Of a stretch of 64,000 nucleotides of DNA, positions 33,051 to 43,753 are shown in pieces; positions within the stretch are counted from its first letter, which is position 1; each line of letters opens with the position of its first letter. This DNA comes from Aquilaria yunnanensis (taxonomy: Eukaryota; Streptophyta; Magnoliopsida; Malvales; Thymelaeaceae), in the NCBI GenBank assembly GCA_039654915.1, contig CM077598.1:75854041-75918040 (forward strand). Direction: 5' to 3'. Position numbers and translations under genes: made by a program. Below the pieces are notes generated by a model that saw only the letters and a program-made list of their open reading frames with translations, searched no databases and was not told the DNA's origin.

Positions 33051-33763
33051 CTTTGCTCCAATGGTGCTATTCAGAACTGAAGGTACCATCATTTTTTGCA
33101 GCTTTGGTGAGCACTTTGAAGAACGGTCAGCATCGATCCCCGTATCTAGAGATGAACCTACTAAGAGAAATGATTCTCTCTGTTAGCTTTTGCACATCCT
33201 TGATTGTTGTGGGAGTTCGGAACCTCAGGAGGGCCTTGACTTTTTCTGGATTGGCATCGATTCCTCTTTCCGACACCGTGAATCAGAGGAACTTGCCTGC
33301 ATTTACTCTGAACACGCACTTCTCTAGGTTTAGACGAATTCTGAATTCCCGAAGTTGGTGGAATGTTTCTATTAAGTCTTCGATATGACCGCTAGGCAAT
33401 TTGGTCTTAGCTATCATATCACCGATATATACTTCCATATTCCTCCCGATCTAGGTGTCGAACACCCTATTCATTAGCCTTTGGTATGTGGCACCAGCAT
33501 TCTTAAAACCGAAGGGCATTTTAATGTAACAGTAAGTCCCAACTTCAGTGATGAAAGCAGTTTTCTCCTCATCTTCAGGATCCATCCAAATTTGGTGGTA
33601 TCCACTGAAGGCATCGAGGAAACTAAGTAGGCCGTATTCGGCAGTAGAGTCCACCAACTGATCTATTGGCGGTAAAGGATAAGAATCCTTAGGGAAAACA
33701 ACGTTTATGTTTTGGAAATCGATGCACATTCAGAGCTTATCACTCCCTTCTTTCGTAGCAATG
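33051..33763 (-). pseudogene. Reverse transcriptase, main part, TatC-2
   Basis: The minus strand gives MCIDFQNINVVFPKDSYPLPP, FLDAFSGYHQIWMDPEDEEKTAF and MPFGFKNAGATYQRLMNRVF in one open stretch (33451-33729). The YVDD-type active site and thumb follow in broken frames to about 33051. The N-terminal part lies beyond the TatC-4 insertion at 45062-45242. Confidence 0.85.
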
Positions 33764-34626
33764 TGATGCACAGGGGCTTCATCGTTGGTAGTCATGGTGA
33801 CTGATGGAGGGACTCCCGAAGAGGAAGAACGCTTGGTGGCTGTTTTGCCCAAGGGAGACTACCTGAGATGCTCAGAAAAAGTGGGTTAGGAGGTCCCCGG
33901 GGTGTTTTTCCGGGGAGGAGCCTCCGACGCCCAAGTCAGTGGTGCTGAGAGAAGGCAGAGGAAATAGCACTGAGGGGTTCAGTGAACTCGCCTGGTAGTA
34001 TTTTCTCAGAGTGAGGAGTCAGGATATTTGCCAGCCAGCCCCCTAGCCAGATATTATTTCCTGGTATTTATAGGAGTGCCTAGCCCGTTCAGATCTTGAC
34101 ACGTGTACGGTCAGATGTTCCTGAATTTCTAGGCGTAGTGGCCAAGTAGCCAGTGGCAGAACCCTTGAGCCTTTAGCCGAGACGGGCCATGATGTGACTT
34201 TGATGGCGTCGACGTGTAAGGGCACCATTTGAGGTGACTTGTGATGTTTATGGGTGACATGTCAGAGGCTTCCTTAAATGCTCCTGCCATACTCCCGAGG
34301 TCCCTGGGCGAGGTCGTCCTCTGGTACGGACGGTGCCTCTTCGGGAAACATGCCCTCAGTTCGGGGCTTCCCAGCTTCAAGGAGTTCCGCCTTCGTGGAG
34401 ATCATGTTCGGCCCACGATAGCTGGTGCCTCTTTTTCGAAGGCGATCTGTTTACAACGTCGGGGAGGCTAGTAGTATCCTCATGTTTCCTGGCGTGTCGG
34501 GCTCGGAGCTCTTCGGCTATCTCCCGAGGTGTATGATCCCACCTTTTCTCGGGTAGCAGCAGTTTCTTCTGGCCATTCTTGTGGCAGGGAGTTCGGCCAG
34601 ATAGAGGCGATAGCCTTTGGCTATCA
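33764..34626 (-). repeat. 3' LTR of TatC-4 (863 bp)
   Basis: From TGATGCACAGGGGC to GGCTATCA. On the sense (minus) strand a G-box (CACGTG, 34100-34105) lies about 30 bp upstream of a TATA box (TATAAATA, complement 34065-34072). By eye, differences from the remaining part of the 5' LTR are mostly C/T and G/A transitions. Confidence 0.92.
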
Positions 34627-34643
34627 CATGCCCCCCCTTCGGA
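34627..34643 (-). other. Polypurine tract of TatC-4
   Basis: The minus strand reads CGAAGGGGGGGCATG directly before the 3' LTR; it would prime plus-strand DNA synthesis. Confidence 0.82.
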
Positions 34644-34714
34644 AAGCCGAAGTGAAGACTTCGGTTTTGCATCTCTTTCCAAGGTTGTTCTGTGGGAGTC
34701 TATAGAGAGTAACA

Positions 34715-34870
34715 CCTGTGTCGAAGGTACACCTCTTGCCCAAAGGTGTGGGCTGCTCGACCTTGGCCTGTTTTTTGGTATCTCCGAGGCAAAGCCTGTG
34801 CCGAAGATGTCTCTTGCCCGAAGGTATGGGCTGTTCGGCCATAGCCCGTCTTTTGGTGTCTTCGAGGCAA
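34715..34870 (+). repeat. Direct repeat pair upstream of opposite-strand gene, TatC-4
   Basis: Same pair as at 24988-25145, with a small deletion in the second copy (ACAC lost before CTCTTGCC). Confidence 0.75.
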
Positions 34871-34969
34871 CCTGCTTCTTTGCTTTTGCAGGTCTGTGCA
34901 GCGTCGCGTCTAATGGCCAAGCACGTCAGTCTGAGTGACGCGTCCCAGTTTTTTGGGCACAGCGGTTGA

Positions 34970-35113
34970 CACGTGGCACTCTGTCATTGGAGGAGAGTCG
35001 CATCGGTTGCAGAGAGCGCGTCTTTTCAGGCGCAGAGAGCAGTTATGGCAACGGTTCGCCTTCAAAGGGCACTTATGATGACGTTTCGGTTACCCACCCT
35101 CGGCCTATAAATA
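34970..35113 (+). promoter_or_regulatory. Promoter of the opposite-strand gene, TatC-4
   Basis: G-box CACGTG (34970-34975, within GACACGTGGC) and TATA box TATAAATA (35106-35113), 135 bp apart, ahead of the ATG at 35375. TatC-6 has the same two sites 136 bp apart. These sites lie outside the LTR, so the gene has a promoter separate from the one driving gag-pol. Confidence 0.75.
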
Positions 35114-35374
35114 AGCCATTCCATCATAAGTCCCTTTTGCCTTTGCTACTGCTCCTTTCTCTGCTTTCCTCTGTTTTTGCGCTTTCCCTTGTTTTCTGCG
35201 GCGGAGCTGTCTTAACGGAGCTTTTTTCCGGCAAACTTTCACGACGGCGACCTCAGATTTTGTCAAACATTTTGGTGGGTTTTTGTTTTCCAGAGTGTTT
35301 TGATCCCTCTGTTCTTTCGAGTTTTTTCCGGAAACTGTTTTCTTGCCTTTTCCGAACTTGTTTTTCTGTCCAAA

Positions 35375-36373
35375 ATGCCTATCCCTGAGAGCTGGCAGCC
35401 TCTTTTATCCCATCCTTGTTGCACTACCCCTAAAAAATTAAAGAGGTGGAAGAGAAAGTTCTTTCTTCCTTCTTACGCCATTACCCGACTGCCACGACCT
35501 GACCACTATGCTTTTTCAAACCATAGTACCGAGGTTACCGTTTTCCGAGCCCAGCTGAAGGCCGGACTTTGGTATCCTCCCCCAAAGATGGTTTGCGAGT
35601 TCTGCCAATTTCATGGCATTGCTGTGAATCAGCTTCCCCCGAACTCGTACTGCTATTTTAACGCCTTCCTCTGTATGTGTGGCATCTTCGGGATAAAACC
35701 CCATTTTATAATCTTCATGCAGTACTACAAGCTCTTCATGGTCCCGAATGGTGGCTTCTATTTTATGCTACCTCGGGGATCTGGGAGCAAAAAATTCATG
35801 TTCACCTTCGCCACCAAGGACAGCTGGCGGGGGTGGCAACAGAAATTCTTCTTCCTGAAGATGGAGGAGGCCTGGTCATATGTTCCGACAAAATGGGCTC
35901 AGGGAAAGCTAGATGTGGACGTCGTTGATCCGAGGTTGTTGCTGACTCCAGAGTTGGCTTCCACTTTCACGGACTTCGACGGCCGCATCCATGCCGTCTC
36001 TGACTGGGCTCCCGAGGTCGCTCCACGCTCTCTGTACCCCTTCCCTATCAACTGGAGGTTGATGACCGAAGAGGTCCTCCGGGAGTTAAAAGTGGTTAAG
36101 GAGCACGACACCGACCTCGAGATGCCAGCTCTTGCCATCGCTGGGAAGGATTCCTGGTTGGTGCAGCTCCTTCGGGAGGAAATCTCTTTGGAAACGCTTG
36201 TCGAAAGTGAGTTATCTTCTACTCCCTTGTTGTTTTTCCCTCGGACTTACGCTGATGTCTTTTTTCTTTTTCAGAGATGGGCGACGGGACTGCTGCATTT
36301 TACAAGTCCCTTTTCTCCGGCCAGGTGGAGAAGGGCGATCAGAGAAAGAAGGCGGCTTCCCGAAGGTGGAAGT
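35375..36373 (+). CDS. Opposite-strand gene, exon 1 and first part of exon 2, TatC-4
   Basis: Encodes a putative gypsy-type transposon-domain protein (of the kind Pfam calls Transposase_28, PF04195, judged from its pattern); molecular role unknown. Exon 1 (35375-36206, 832 nt) is open for 277 codons: PESWQPLLSHP at the start, CEFCQFHGIAVNQLPPNS, FMCGIFG-like hydrophobic segment, then MLPRGSGSKKFMFTFATKDSWRGWQ. The donor is GT at 36207-36208, the acceptor AG at 36273-36274. Exon 2 begins AGATGGGCGAC in phase 1 and is cut at 36373 by the solo CopA-3 LTR. Start chosen because the same ATG with PESW is kept in TatC-3 and TatC-6. It runs opposite to pol of its own element. Confidence 0.85.
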
Positions 36374-37789
36374 TGTTGGGTTTCGGGAGCCAAACAGCGC
36401 AGCGAAATTTAACCGAAACCCTCCAGGATCCAAGTGAAACGGGGTAAACCGGGTGTTCAAAAATTTAATACCTAATTTTCGGTTGAGATCTCTCACTCAA
36501 CTGTAGAGTCGAATCACAAAACCTGAACAGTTGACGTGTTCAGGCTCTCTATGGTATCCACACGAGCCTCTCGGGATCACCACGCTTCCACCACGTCCCG
36601 GCAGATGCGTTTCTCTTGCGCTCGCAGTGCTAGCTTGCGTCCTCCAAGGAATTGCAAGAGAAGAGTGCGGCTGTCCTTTTGGGAGGCTAGGGCAAGGAGA
36701 CCTGCGAATTTCTCACTTAAAAGTTGTATTTATAGTGAGACTCAACTTCCAGGCCTAATGGGTTTCCAAGCCCTAATCCAATTAGGATTTAATTTCGGGC
36801 TTAATAATGGCTCAACTCATTGGCCCATTATTAATACGAAATTAAAGTGAAACCATAACCCAAATAATTAGCCCATGCACTCTAATGATCCAAATAACTC
36901 TACGTGTGTGACCCAATAGGCTCTTGCCATGTTGGCAATGATCATAAATCACATTTATGATCATAAGCAATGAGCGGTGTCTAGCAACACATCATTGCTA
37001 CCCAAGTGACAAGATTGTCGGTGAATCGACTAAACCTTTATGATCATCACCGATATATGCCATTGTCCCTTTGTCCAAGATATCAAGACTAAGCACGAGA
37101 CATGGAATGTGTCACTCTCGTATAGCCCAATCTTTGGTTTCTTGATTACCGAGTAGACTAACTTAAACTGATGACCTTGATATCATATATCAACTCATCG
37201 GAGCATGGCCATGCATTTTCTAAGTCTCACTCTATCAAGGGGCCCAAAGATATCACTCCCGTTACATAGGAGGGACAAATCCCATCTTGATCATACAAAT
37301 CCCTCCGCATGATATGTGACATACCCAATGACCTCCTTCAAGTTCACTCAGTTACGAGCAACAAAGGAAAGTATCAAAGTATGTGACTCACATGTAGGGA
37401 ACCTTGATGATCTTAGGTCGAAGGACTACATATACCATGATCACTATGAGAATCACTTATGACACTCATATAACGATCCATGAAGTGTTCTCATGGTGGG
37501 TCGGTCCAGTACACAAGTTCTCCAACTTGTACCCATATGTAGACTACATATCTCATATTAGTCTCCACATATGCTAGTCATTATGTATTATTGCAACCCG
37601 CTCCACAATAATACTATACTAGGGACGTTTAAGAATATCATTATTCTAGGGTTACAATTATGTTTATTACGTTACGCAGAAACAAAACAACAAACAAAAT
37701 TGCTGGATTAATGCCTCAATAAAATATCATGACTCAATTTGCAAAAATACAATCATCTCATGATTGGCTTTTTGGGCACAACACTAACA
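36374..37789 (-). repeat. CopA-3, solo copia LTR (1,416 bp)
   Basis: Minus-strand solo LTR in exon 2 of the TatC-4 opposite-strand gene. Perfect target copies GAAGT at 36369-36373 and 37790-37794. It has the same termini as CopA-6. Confidence 0.94.
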
Positions 37790-37794
37790 GAAGT

Positions 37795-39221
37795 CTACTA
37801 GCGCTGGGCCTTCGGTGAAACGGGCAAAGAAAACTGCCCAGGTTCCTCTGGAGGAAATTTCCAAGGAGGCTGATGAGGAGCCTTGGGCAGCCGAGATTCC
37901 GCCGACTGAGGCTTCTGCTGAGGTCCCTGCCACTGTCGAGGTTCCTTCCGCCGACGTCCCTCCCTAGAGCACTTCCACTCCGCAGGCCCTTCTGGAGGCC
38001 GTGGTGGAGGGTCCTTCTGCCGAGGAGCGGCGCAGGAAAAAAGGAAAGGGGATTCCGACTGAGGAGGCTCAGGACTCCGAGGACGTCGTGGTCGAAGTGC
38101 CGCCAGGTTTGTTGTTTTCAAAACAAGTATGGCCCTTTTGTTTTTCTGAAATTTCGTTTGTCTCTGACCTGCTTCTTTTTTTTGCCATGCAGGGGAGTTG
38201 CTTACTCCGAACTGGGCGGCCGAACACGCGAAGACGCGGGCCCTTCGCGACGCCAAAGTCCCGCAAGGGAAGATACCCAAAGAGCCTTTCTGGACATTCA
38301 CGGAGGACATGAACTTGTACTCCGAGGACTGTCCTGAAATGGCGAAGCAGATTTCGAAGGGGGTGCTTACAGAGGCCTCCTTCAAGGCTATTGCGGCGGC
38401 CCATCCGGGCGATGACACCCTCGCCGCGAAAGTCACCGAGCATGCTGCTCAGGTATGCTCTTCACACCCTTTTCCCTTCAATTTTTCCTAAGTGCTTGGC
38501 TCTTACTGACCTTGCGTTCATCTTTTCACAGCTGCTGGGGTACGCCGGCTTTCTCCGAGTTCAGGTGGCCAGGCAGACGGCGTTCCGAGCTTCGGCCTTA
38601 GAGGCCTTAGAAAAAGCGAAAGTCACGTGCTCAAAATTAACCATGAAGAACCAGCAGCTGGCAGATGATGGGAAGAAAGAAGTTGCTGCCCTTCGGGAGG
38701 AGTTCCGTAAAGAAAAGGAAGATTTTGAGAAGGACTCCTCCCTGAAGATTGCTGACCTCCGCGATCAGGTGGCGGGGATGCTCGCTGCCAACCAAGACCT
38801 TCTCAAGGATAAGTCAGATTCTGACAATCTCATACGGTCGTTGGTGAGTGAGAAAAAGGCTCTTGAAGCGGAGGTCCAGTCTTTGAAGAAGGAGCCCGAT
38901 GCGAAAAAGAGGGTGAAGGCGCTGAAGAAGGAGGTTGCAGACTTGAAGGACGATCTCGAGGACCTTGAGGTTGAGAAGGACAAATCCGACCAAATGACCA
39001 AGGTCGCCTTCCAGGACGGATTCTGCCTTGCTCGGCACCAAGTCCTTGAGAGGTTCCCAGGTCTGGACCTCTCTTTTTTGGAAGCTCTGAACATTCCCAA
39101 GGGGCCTCGGTGGTCCTGGTCAAAAATCGAGCACCTGAACCTGCCTTCCACAATTCCGGAACCAAAGGTGGTGGAAAAGGGTACAGAGGCTGGTGGCTCT
39201 CGGGACGCTGAGAACCCTTAG
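37795..39221 (+). CDS. Opposite-strand gene, rest of exon 2, exons 3 and 4, TatC-4
   Basis: Exon 2 resumes at 37795 in frame and ends at 38106 (acidic/proline-rich, with one TAG at 37965-37967, probably from CAG). Exon 3 is 38193-38452 (EPFWTFTEDMNLYSEDC). Exon 4 is 38532-39221, open to TAG 39219-39221. Introns are 38107-38192 and 38453-38531, with GT-AG borders and phases 1 and 0. Exon 4 encodes a coiled coil of about 150 residues rich in Lys, Glu and Leu, then ARHQVLERFPGLDLSFLEAL and an acidic tail. With exon 1 the spliced length is 2,193 nt (731 codons). A poly(A)-like AATGAATA lies near 39308. Confidence 0.85.
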
Positions 39222-39380
39222 GCTGTTTTAGGGGCCTTTTCCTTTTTTCCTCTTCGTTTTTGTGCTCCTTCTTCGGCACTTCTTCTTTGTAAGCCTGATC
39301 ATTCTCAATGAATATATTTTTTGGCTAAGTCTTTTTGCAAGGTTTTGCATTTCCATTGTCCCGAACAAGTTCGCTCAAGA

Positions 39381-39600
39381 GACTTCGGGAAACCTGCAAT
39401 CACAAAAATTTATTCTCCGCTTTTTGCGACGAGTACTTTCGCGAGATTTTTTCCATTTTTCCGAGCATAATGGCTCAAGGGACTTCAGAAAATCACATCT
39501 GCGCTTTTTGCGGCGAGTACTTTCGCAAGATTTTTGTTTTCCATTTTCCCGAGCGTGATGGCTCAAGGGACTTCGGAAAATCACATCTGTGCTTTTTCAT
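39381..39600. repeat. Tandem repeat in the spacer of TatC-4
   Basis: Two and a half to three units of about 90-100 bp: GACTTCGG/AGA begins at 39381, 39481 and 39569, each followed by similar sequence (TTTTTGCGGCGAGTACTTTCG). It occupies the same position as the 95-bp array of TatC-1 but is a different sequence. Confidence 0.75.
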
Positions 39601-39714
39601 GGCGAACACCTTCGGGGAATTCTGTCTTGCACCATTTTGTACACTTAAGAATTTTTCTCAAGGACATTCTGTAGTTAGGATATTTTTTGTACAACACAAT
39701 CCTTCTGCTCCGTC

Positions 39715-40872
39715 TTAAGCGTAGAATTTCTTCAGGGCATCTGAGTGCCAAGTGTTTTTCAATTCTACGCCTTCGGTGTCGCCAGGTTTGTACACGCATT
39801 TCCGTACTTTGACAAGAACCAGATAAGGTCCTTCCCAGTTCGCGTGAAGTACCCCGTGGATGGCTTTCGGGGTGCAAAGTCAGCCTTTCAGAGAACGAGG
39901 TCCCCTTTCTTGATTTCTTTTGGCTTGGCTCGTAAATTTATAGCCACAGCCACTCTTTGCTGGAAAGCTTTTCTTCTCAGCTCAGCTATTTCTCTGTGTT
40001 TGCCGACGAGGTCGAGCTTTGTTCTTAGGCCGAGGTCGTTTCCACCTTCATCAAATACTTGCACCCGTACTGATGGTCTAACTATCTCAATCGGGATGAT
40101 GGCCTCTATTCTGAAGACGAGTGAGAAGGGAGTCTCCCCTGGGGCTCTTCGGGGCGTCGTTCGGTAACTCCATAATACGCTTTGGAGTTCTCCTGGCCAT
40201 TTCCCTTTTGCTTCCCCCAGTCTCTTTTTCAGGCCATCTTTTATGGTCCTGTTAGATACCTCCACCTGTCCGTTACTTTGGGGGTGAGCTACTGGGGCGA
40301 AGTGCATCTTTGTTCCGAGGTTGCTGATAAATTCCTGGAATCCTTTGTCTATGAATTGGGATCCATTATCAGCCACTAGTACCCTCGGTATGCCGAATCT
40401 GCATACGATGTTCTTCCATACAAACTTCTGCACTTCTTTTGCCAAGATAGTTGCTAGCGGTTCTGCCTTGACCCATTTGGAGAAATAGTCTACTGCTACC
40501 ACGCAGAATTTCACGCCTCCGGGCACTGGGGGGAGTGGCCCAATAAGGTCTATACCCCAGACTGCGAAGGGCCAGGGATAGTCAGCCGAAGTTACCATTT
40601 CCGAGGGTGCCCTCTGGATGTTCACGTGTCTCTGGCAACTACCGCATTTCCGGACGAACTGCCTTGCGTCCTTTCTTAGGGTAGGCCAGAAGTATCCCTG
40701 GCGAAGTATCACTACCGCCAGGCCATCAGTTCCAATGTGTGAACCACACATGCCTTTGTGGATTTCTTCAAGGATCATTTCAGTATCCTCTTTGTTCACA
40801 CATCTTTGCAGTGGATTAGCGTATCCCTGTCAGTATAGTTCTTCACCGATTAGGAAGAAACGGCCAGAGCGC
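39715..40872 (-). pseudogene. Integrase of TatC-4
   Basis: The main open stretch (39888-40799) has 303 codons with all landmarks: a HHCC zinc domain (CGSHIGTDG, then KCGSCQRH), catalytic Asp in WGIDLIGPL, Asp in VADNGSQFIDKG, Glu in HPQSNGQVEVSN (D,D-35-E), then the C-terminal domain down to KKFYA and a TAA at 39715-39717. It would insert the DNA copy into the genome. Upstream, two stops (near 40873 and 40831) occupy CGA arginine positions read from the relatives. One further stop splits off the last 55 or so codons. Confidence 0.93.
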
Positions 40873-40874
40873 CT

Positions 40875-42041
40875 TCACAGTTTTGCAGCATCACCGGGGT
40901 CTTCGGGAAGCACATTTTCCGTGAGGTACCTTTTTATTGGATCCCTCCATCCTTTTCCTGAAGTCGCTATGCTCAATACTGAGATGCTCGGATGGTCTAG
41001 CACCTCAGTGTAGGTCTTTGACTTCACCAAGCAGTCTGCTTCGGTGTTTTTCCGCCGAGGTACATTTTCGATCCGTACGGCGTCAAACTCTTGAATGAGT
41101 TTTGCTACCAGCTCGTGGTATTTTGCCAAGGTTGGGTCCTTCGCCCCATAGTCTCCTGCCGTCTGCCAAACTACTAGCTGGGAATCGCTGTAAGCCTTTA
41201 AGTTTCTCACGCCAATTTTTCTGGCCAGTCGTAATCCCACTATGAGGGCCTCATACTCCGCGACATTGTTAGTGACGTTGAAGCTAAACTTGATAGCCTT
41301 CATTACCTCTAGGCCTTCGGGGCCTCTGATAATTACCCCAGCTCCCTGGTGTTCGGACCCCGAGGCTCCGTCAACATGTAAGGTCCATTCTGGCTCACCT
41401 TCGTTCAAATCCGGATGACTCTCCTCAGTGATGGGTATTTCGGCAATGAATTCTGCCAGTGCTTGAGCTTTTATGGCCTTTCGAGGTTCATAGCTGATAT
41501 CGTGTTCGCCAAGCTCTATACACCACTTGGAGAGCCTTCCCGAATGATCCACTTTCCTCATAACGTCCCGTAGTGGCAGGCTACTTCGGACGATGATAGG
41601 GTGAGCCTGAAAGTATGGTCGCAGCCTTCTCCCTGCAAGCACCAAGGCGTATATAGCTTTTTGCAGCAAAGGGTACCTGACTTCGGCACCACGCAGGGAT
41701 TTGCTTACATAGTAGACCGGCCATTGTTTTGGCCCTTCTTCTTTCACGAGGACCGAGCTCACATCTTTTTCCGTGACGGCGAGGTATAATACGAGGGGCT
41801 CTCCCTCGCGAGGTTGTCGCAGAGTCGGAAGGCTGGCCAGGTAGATTTTGAGTTCTTCCCAGGCTTTTTGGTAGTCTTGATCCCAAGGGTGATCATCCCT
41901 TCCGAGGTTGCCTTCCTTTTTTGCTGCCTTAGTGAGGACTTTGAAGAAAGGCCAACACCTATCTCCGTACCAGGAAATGAACCTGCTAAGAGAGGTTATT
42001 CTTCCGGTGAGTCTCTGCACATCTTTTACTCTGGCAGGAGT
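40875..42041 (-). pseudogene. Tandem RNase H domains of TatC-4
   Basis: 381 codons open. It begins with the RT thumb/connection (RLTGRITSLSRFISW), then the RT-linked RNase H (YYVSKSLRGAEVRYPLLQKAI), the linker KWCIELGEHDISYEP, and the archaeal-type RNase H with its catalytic residues: Asp in HVDGASGSEHQGAG, Glu in NNVAEYEALIVGLRL, Asp in AYSDSQLV and Asp in TEADCLVKS. All four acidic positions are present. Plant Tat elements are known for such a second RNase H. It is preceded by a TGA at about 42040, a CGA position in relatives. Confidence 0.92.
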
Positions 42042-43230
42042 TCAGAACTCGAGCAGAGCCTTAATTTTTTCGGGGATAGCATCGATGCCTCTTTCGGATA
42101 CCATGTACCCAAGGAACTTTCCCGAGGTCACCCCGAACATGCATTTTTCAGGATTGAGACGAATCCCGAAGGCTCTGAGCTTTTGGAAGGTTTCCTCTAG
42201 ATCTGCAACGTGGTTGCGAGTGAGCTTGCTTTTGACTATCATATCGTCAACATAAATCTCCATGTTTCTCCCCATTTGGTCTTTAAAGACCTTGTTCATC
42301 AACCTTTGGCAGGTGGCTCCTGCATTTTTAAGCCCGAAGGGCATCCTGACGTAGCAGTACGTTCCTTCCTCGGTGATGAAGGCCGGTTTTTCTTCATCTT
42401 CGGGGTCCATCCTTATTTGATGGTAGCCGCTGAAGGCGTCTAGGAAACTCAGGAGCCCGTATTCGGCAGTTGAGTCTACCAGTTGGTTTATTGGCAGCAG
42501 AGGGTATGAGTCTTTCGGGCAAGCATCGTTAAAATTTCTAAAGTCGATGCAGATCTGAAGTTTGCTGCTGCCTTCTTTTGTGGCAATCACCACGTTGCTT
42601 AACCATTCGGGGTATTTGACCTCCCTGATGACTTCAGCGTCTAACAGGCGCTGGACTTCGGTTTTCACAAAGTTACTTTTATGTGCCAAGATGCTTCGCT
42701 TCTTTTCCTCGACAGGCTTTGCTTCTGGGCTTACTTTGAGGCTATGCTGTACTATGCCAGGGTGTACCCCTAGCATGTCTTTCGGCGAGTAGGCAAAGAG
42801 ATCTTTATTTCCCAGTAGAAAAGATACAAGGTTTTTCTTGTCACCGTCGGGCAAGCTCTTGCCTATTCGGGTAGATTGTCCTGGGACAAGTTCCATTGTT
42901 TCTATTTCCGCTCTCATGGGATCTCCTTCTTTGTCCTTCTCTGGTGCCTTTGCCTCCATTGTTTGTGCGAGGTTATTTTCCGGAGGTTTTCGCACTTTTA
43001 CAAACACCTTCCTTACCTCGGCTTGATCTATGAAGACCTCTGCATCCCCATCCTTGGTGGAAAATGTGACAGTCAAGTACTTCACGTCAGGGCGAATGTG
43101 CAGGTTTCCCTGTGTCTGCCTTCCAAGGATGGCGTTGTACGAAGAAGGAACGTCCATGACGATAAATCTTGCCATTGTGGAGGCGTACAACTCAGCTGTT
43201 CCGTCGACCGAAGTTCCTTTCATCATCAGG
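42042..43230 (-). pseudogene. Protease end and reverse transcriptase of TatC-4
   Basis: 394 codons open. It starts in the protease C-terminal part (MKGTSVDGTAELYASTM, YNAILGRQTQ), then the RT connector and RT: KYPEWLSNVVIATKEGSS, ICIDFRNFNDACPKDSYPLLP, DAFSGYHQIRMDPEDEEKPAF, MPFGLKNAGATCQRLMN, and the active site YVDDMIVKS with its two aspartates. It ends at a TGA where relatives have CGA. A one-base loss near 43231 puts it out of frame with the preceding protease segment. Confidence 0.93.
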
Positions 43231-43753
43231 GGAGGTCAATCCATCCGAGGACAGGTAGTTCGGACGGTCCAACCCCGAAGGTGGGCGAGGTGACAGGCTT
43301 GAGCTCGCTGCTGGAGATGTCCAAATTCGGCAGTAAATGCGAGAATAGGACGTCAGTAAATGTGATAGGCTTGAGCTCGCTGCTGGAGATGTCCAAATTC
43401 GGCAGTAAATGCGAGAATAGGACGTCAGTATTTGATCCATCATCCAGCAACACTCTTTTGACGTCCCAGTTCCCTATCCTTGCCATGATTAGCAGCGGAT
43501 CGTCATGGGGGAAGATGACGGTGGATCCATCCTTGCGAGCCAGTTTCTTTGCCGGACTCTGATATTCCATGACTGCAATCTCTCTGGCCTTCCGCTTTCT
43601 TTCCGAGGATGGGAGCCCCGTGGTGATGGTTTGTATCACCCCTGCAGGAGGAGGAGGGCATTTTTCCGGACTTCTGTTTCTCCGTCTGTCGGAGTCATAG
43701 TCCTCATCTTTGGCCCTTTCTTCCTTATCTTTTCTTCCTTTTGGGGAAGGCAT
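43231..43753 (-). pseudogene. Gag end and protease active site of TatC-4, with internal duplication
   Basis: The minus strand reads a basic gag tail (KGRKDKEERAKDE), the segment VIQTITTG, then the protease strand VKRVLLDDGSNTDVLF with the catalytic Asp-Gly-Ser. A 72-bp (24-codon) direct duplication follows (about 43294-43437): VLFSHLLPNLDISSSELKP occurs twice in frame. TatC-2 has this segment once (56520-56600). Duplicating the strand next to the active site would probably spoil folding. Confidence 0.87.

Noticed and set aside
36531..36850. Arginine-rich open frames repeated at 7574, 11269, 36531, 45400, 49117 and 56037
   Set aside because: All are the same U3/R stretch of the CopA LTR; frames are not kept between copies and no gene context exists.
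35375..39221. Captured host gene instead of an element gene
   Set aside because: The same gene is found at the same place in six Tat elements of the window, so it is part of the family and not a private capture.
41601..42255. Several plus-strand frames over TatC-4 RT and RNase H
   Set aside because: They mirror the minus-strand pol codons, which carry clear RT and RNase H motifs; no motifs or promoter support the plus-strand frames.
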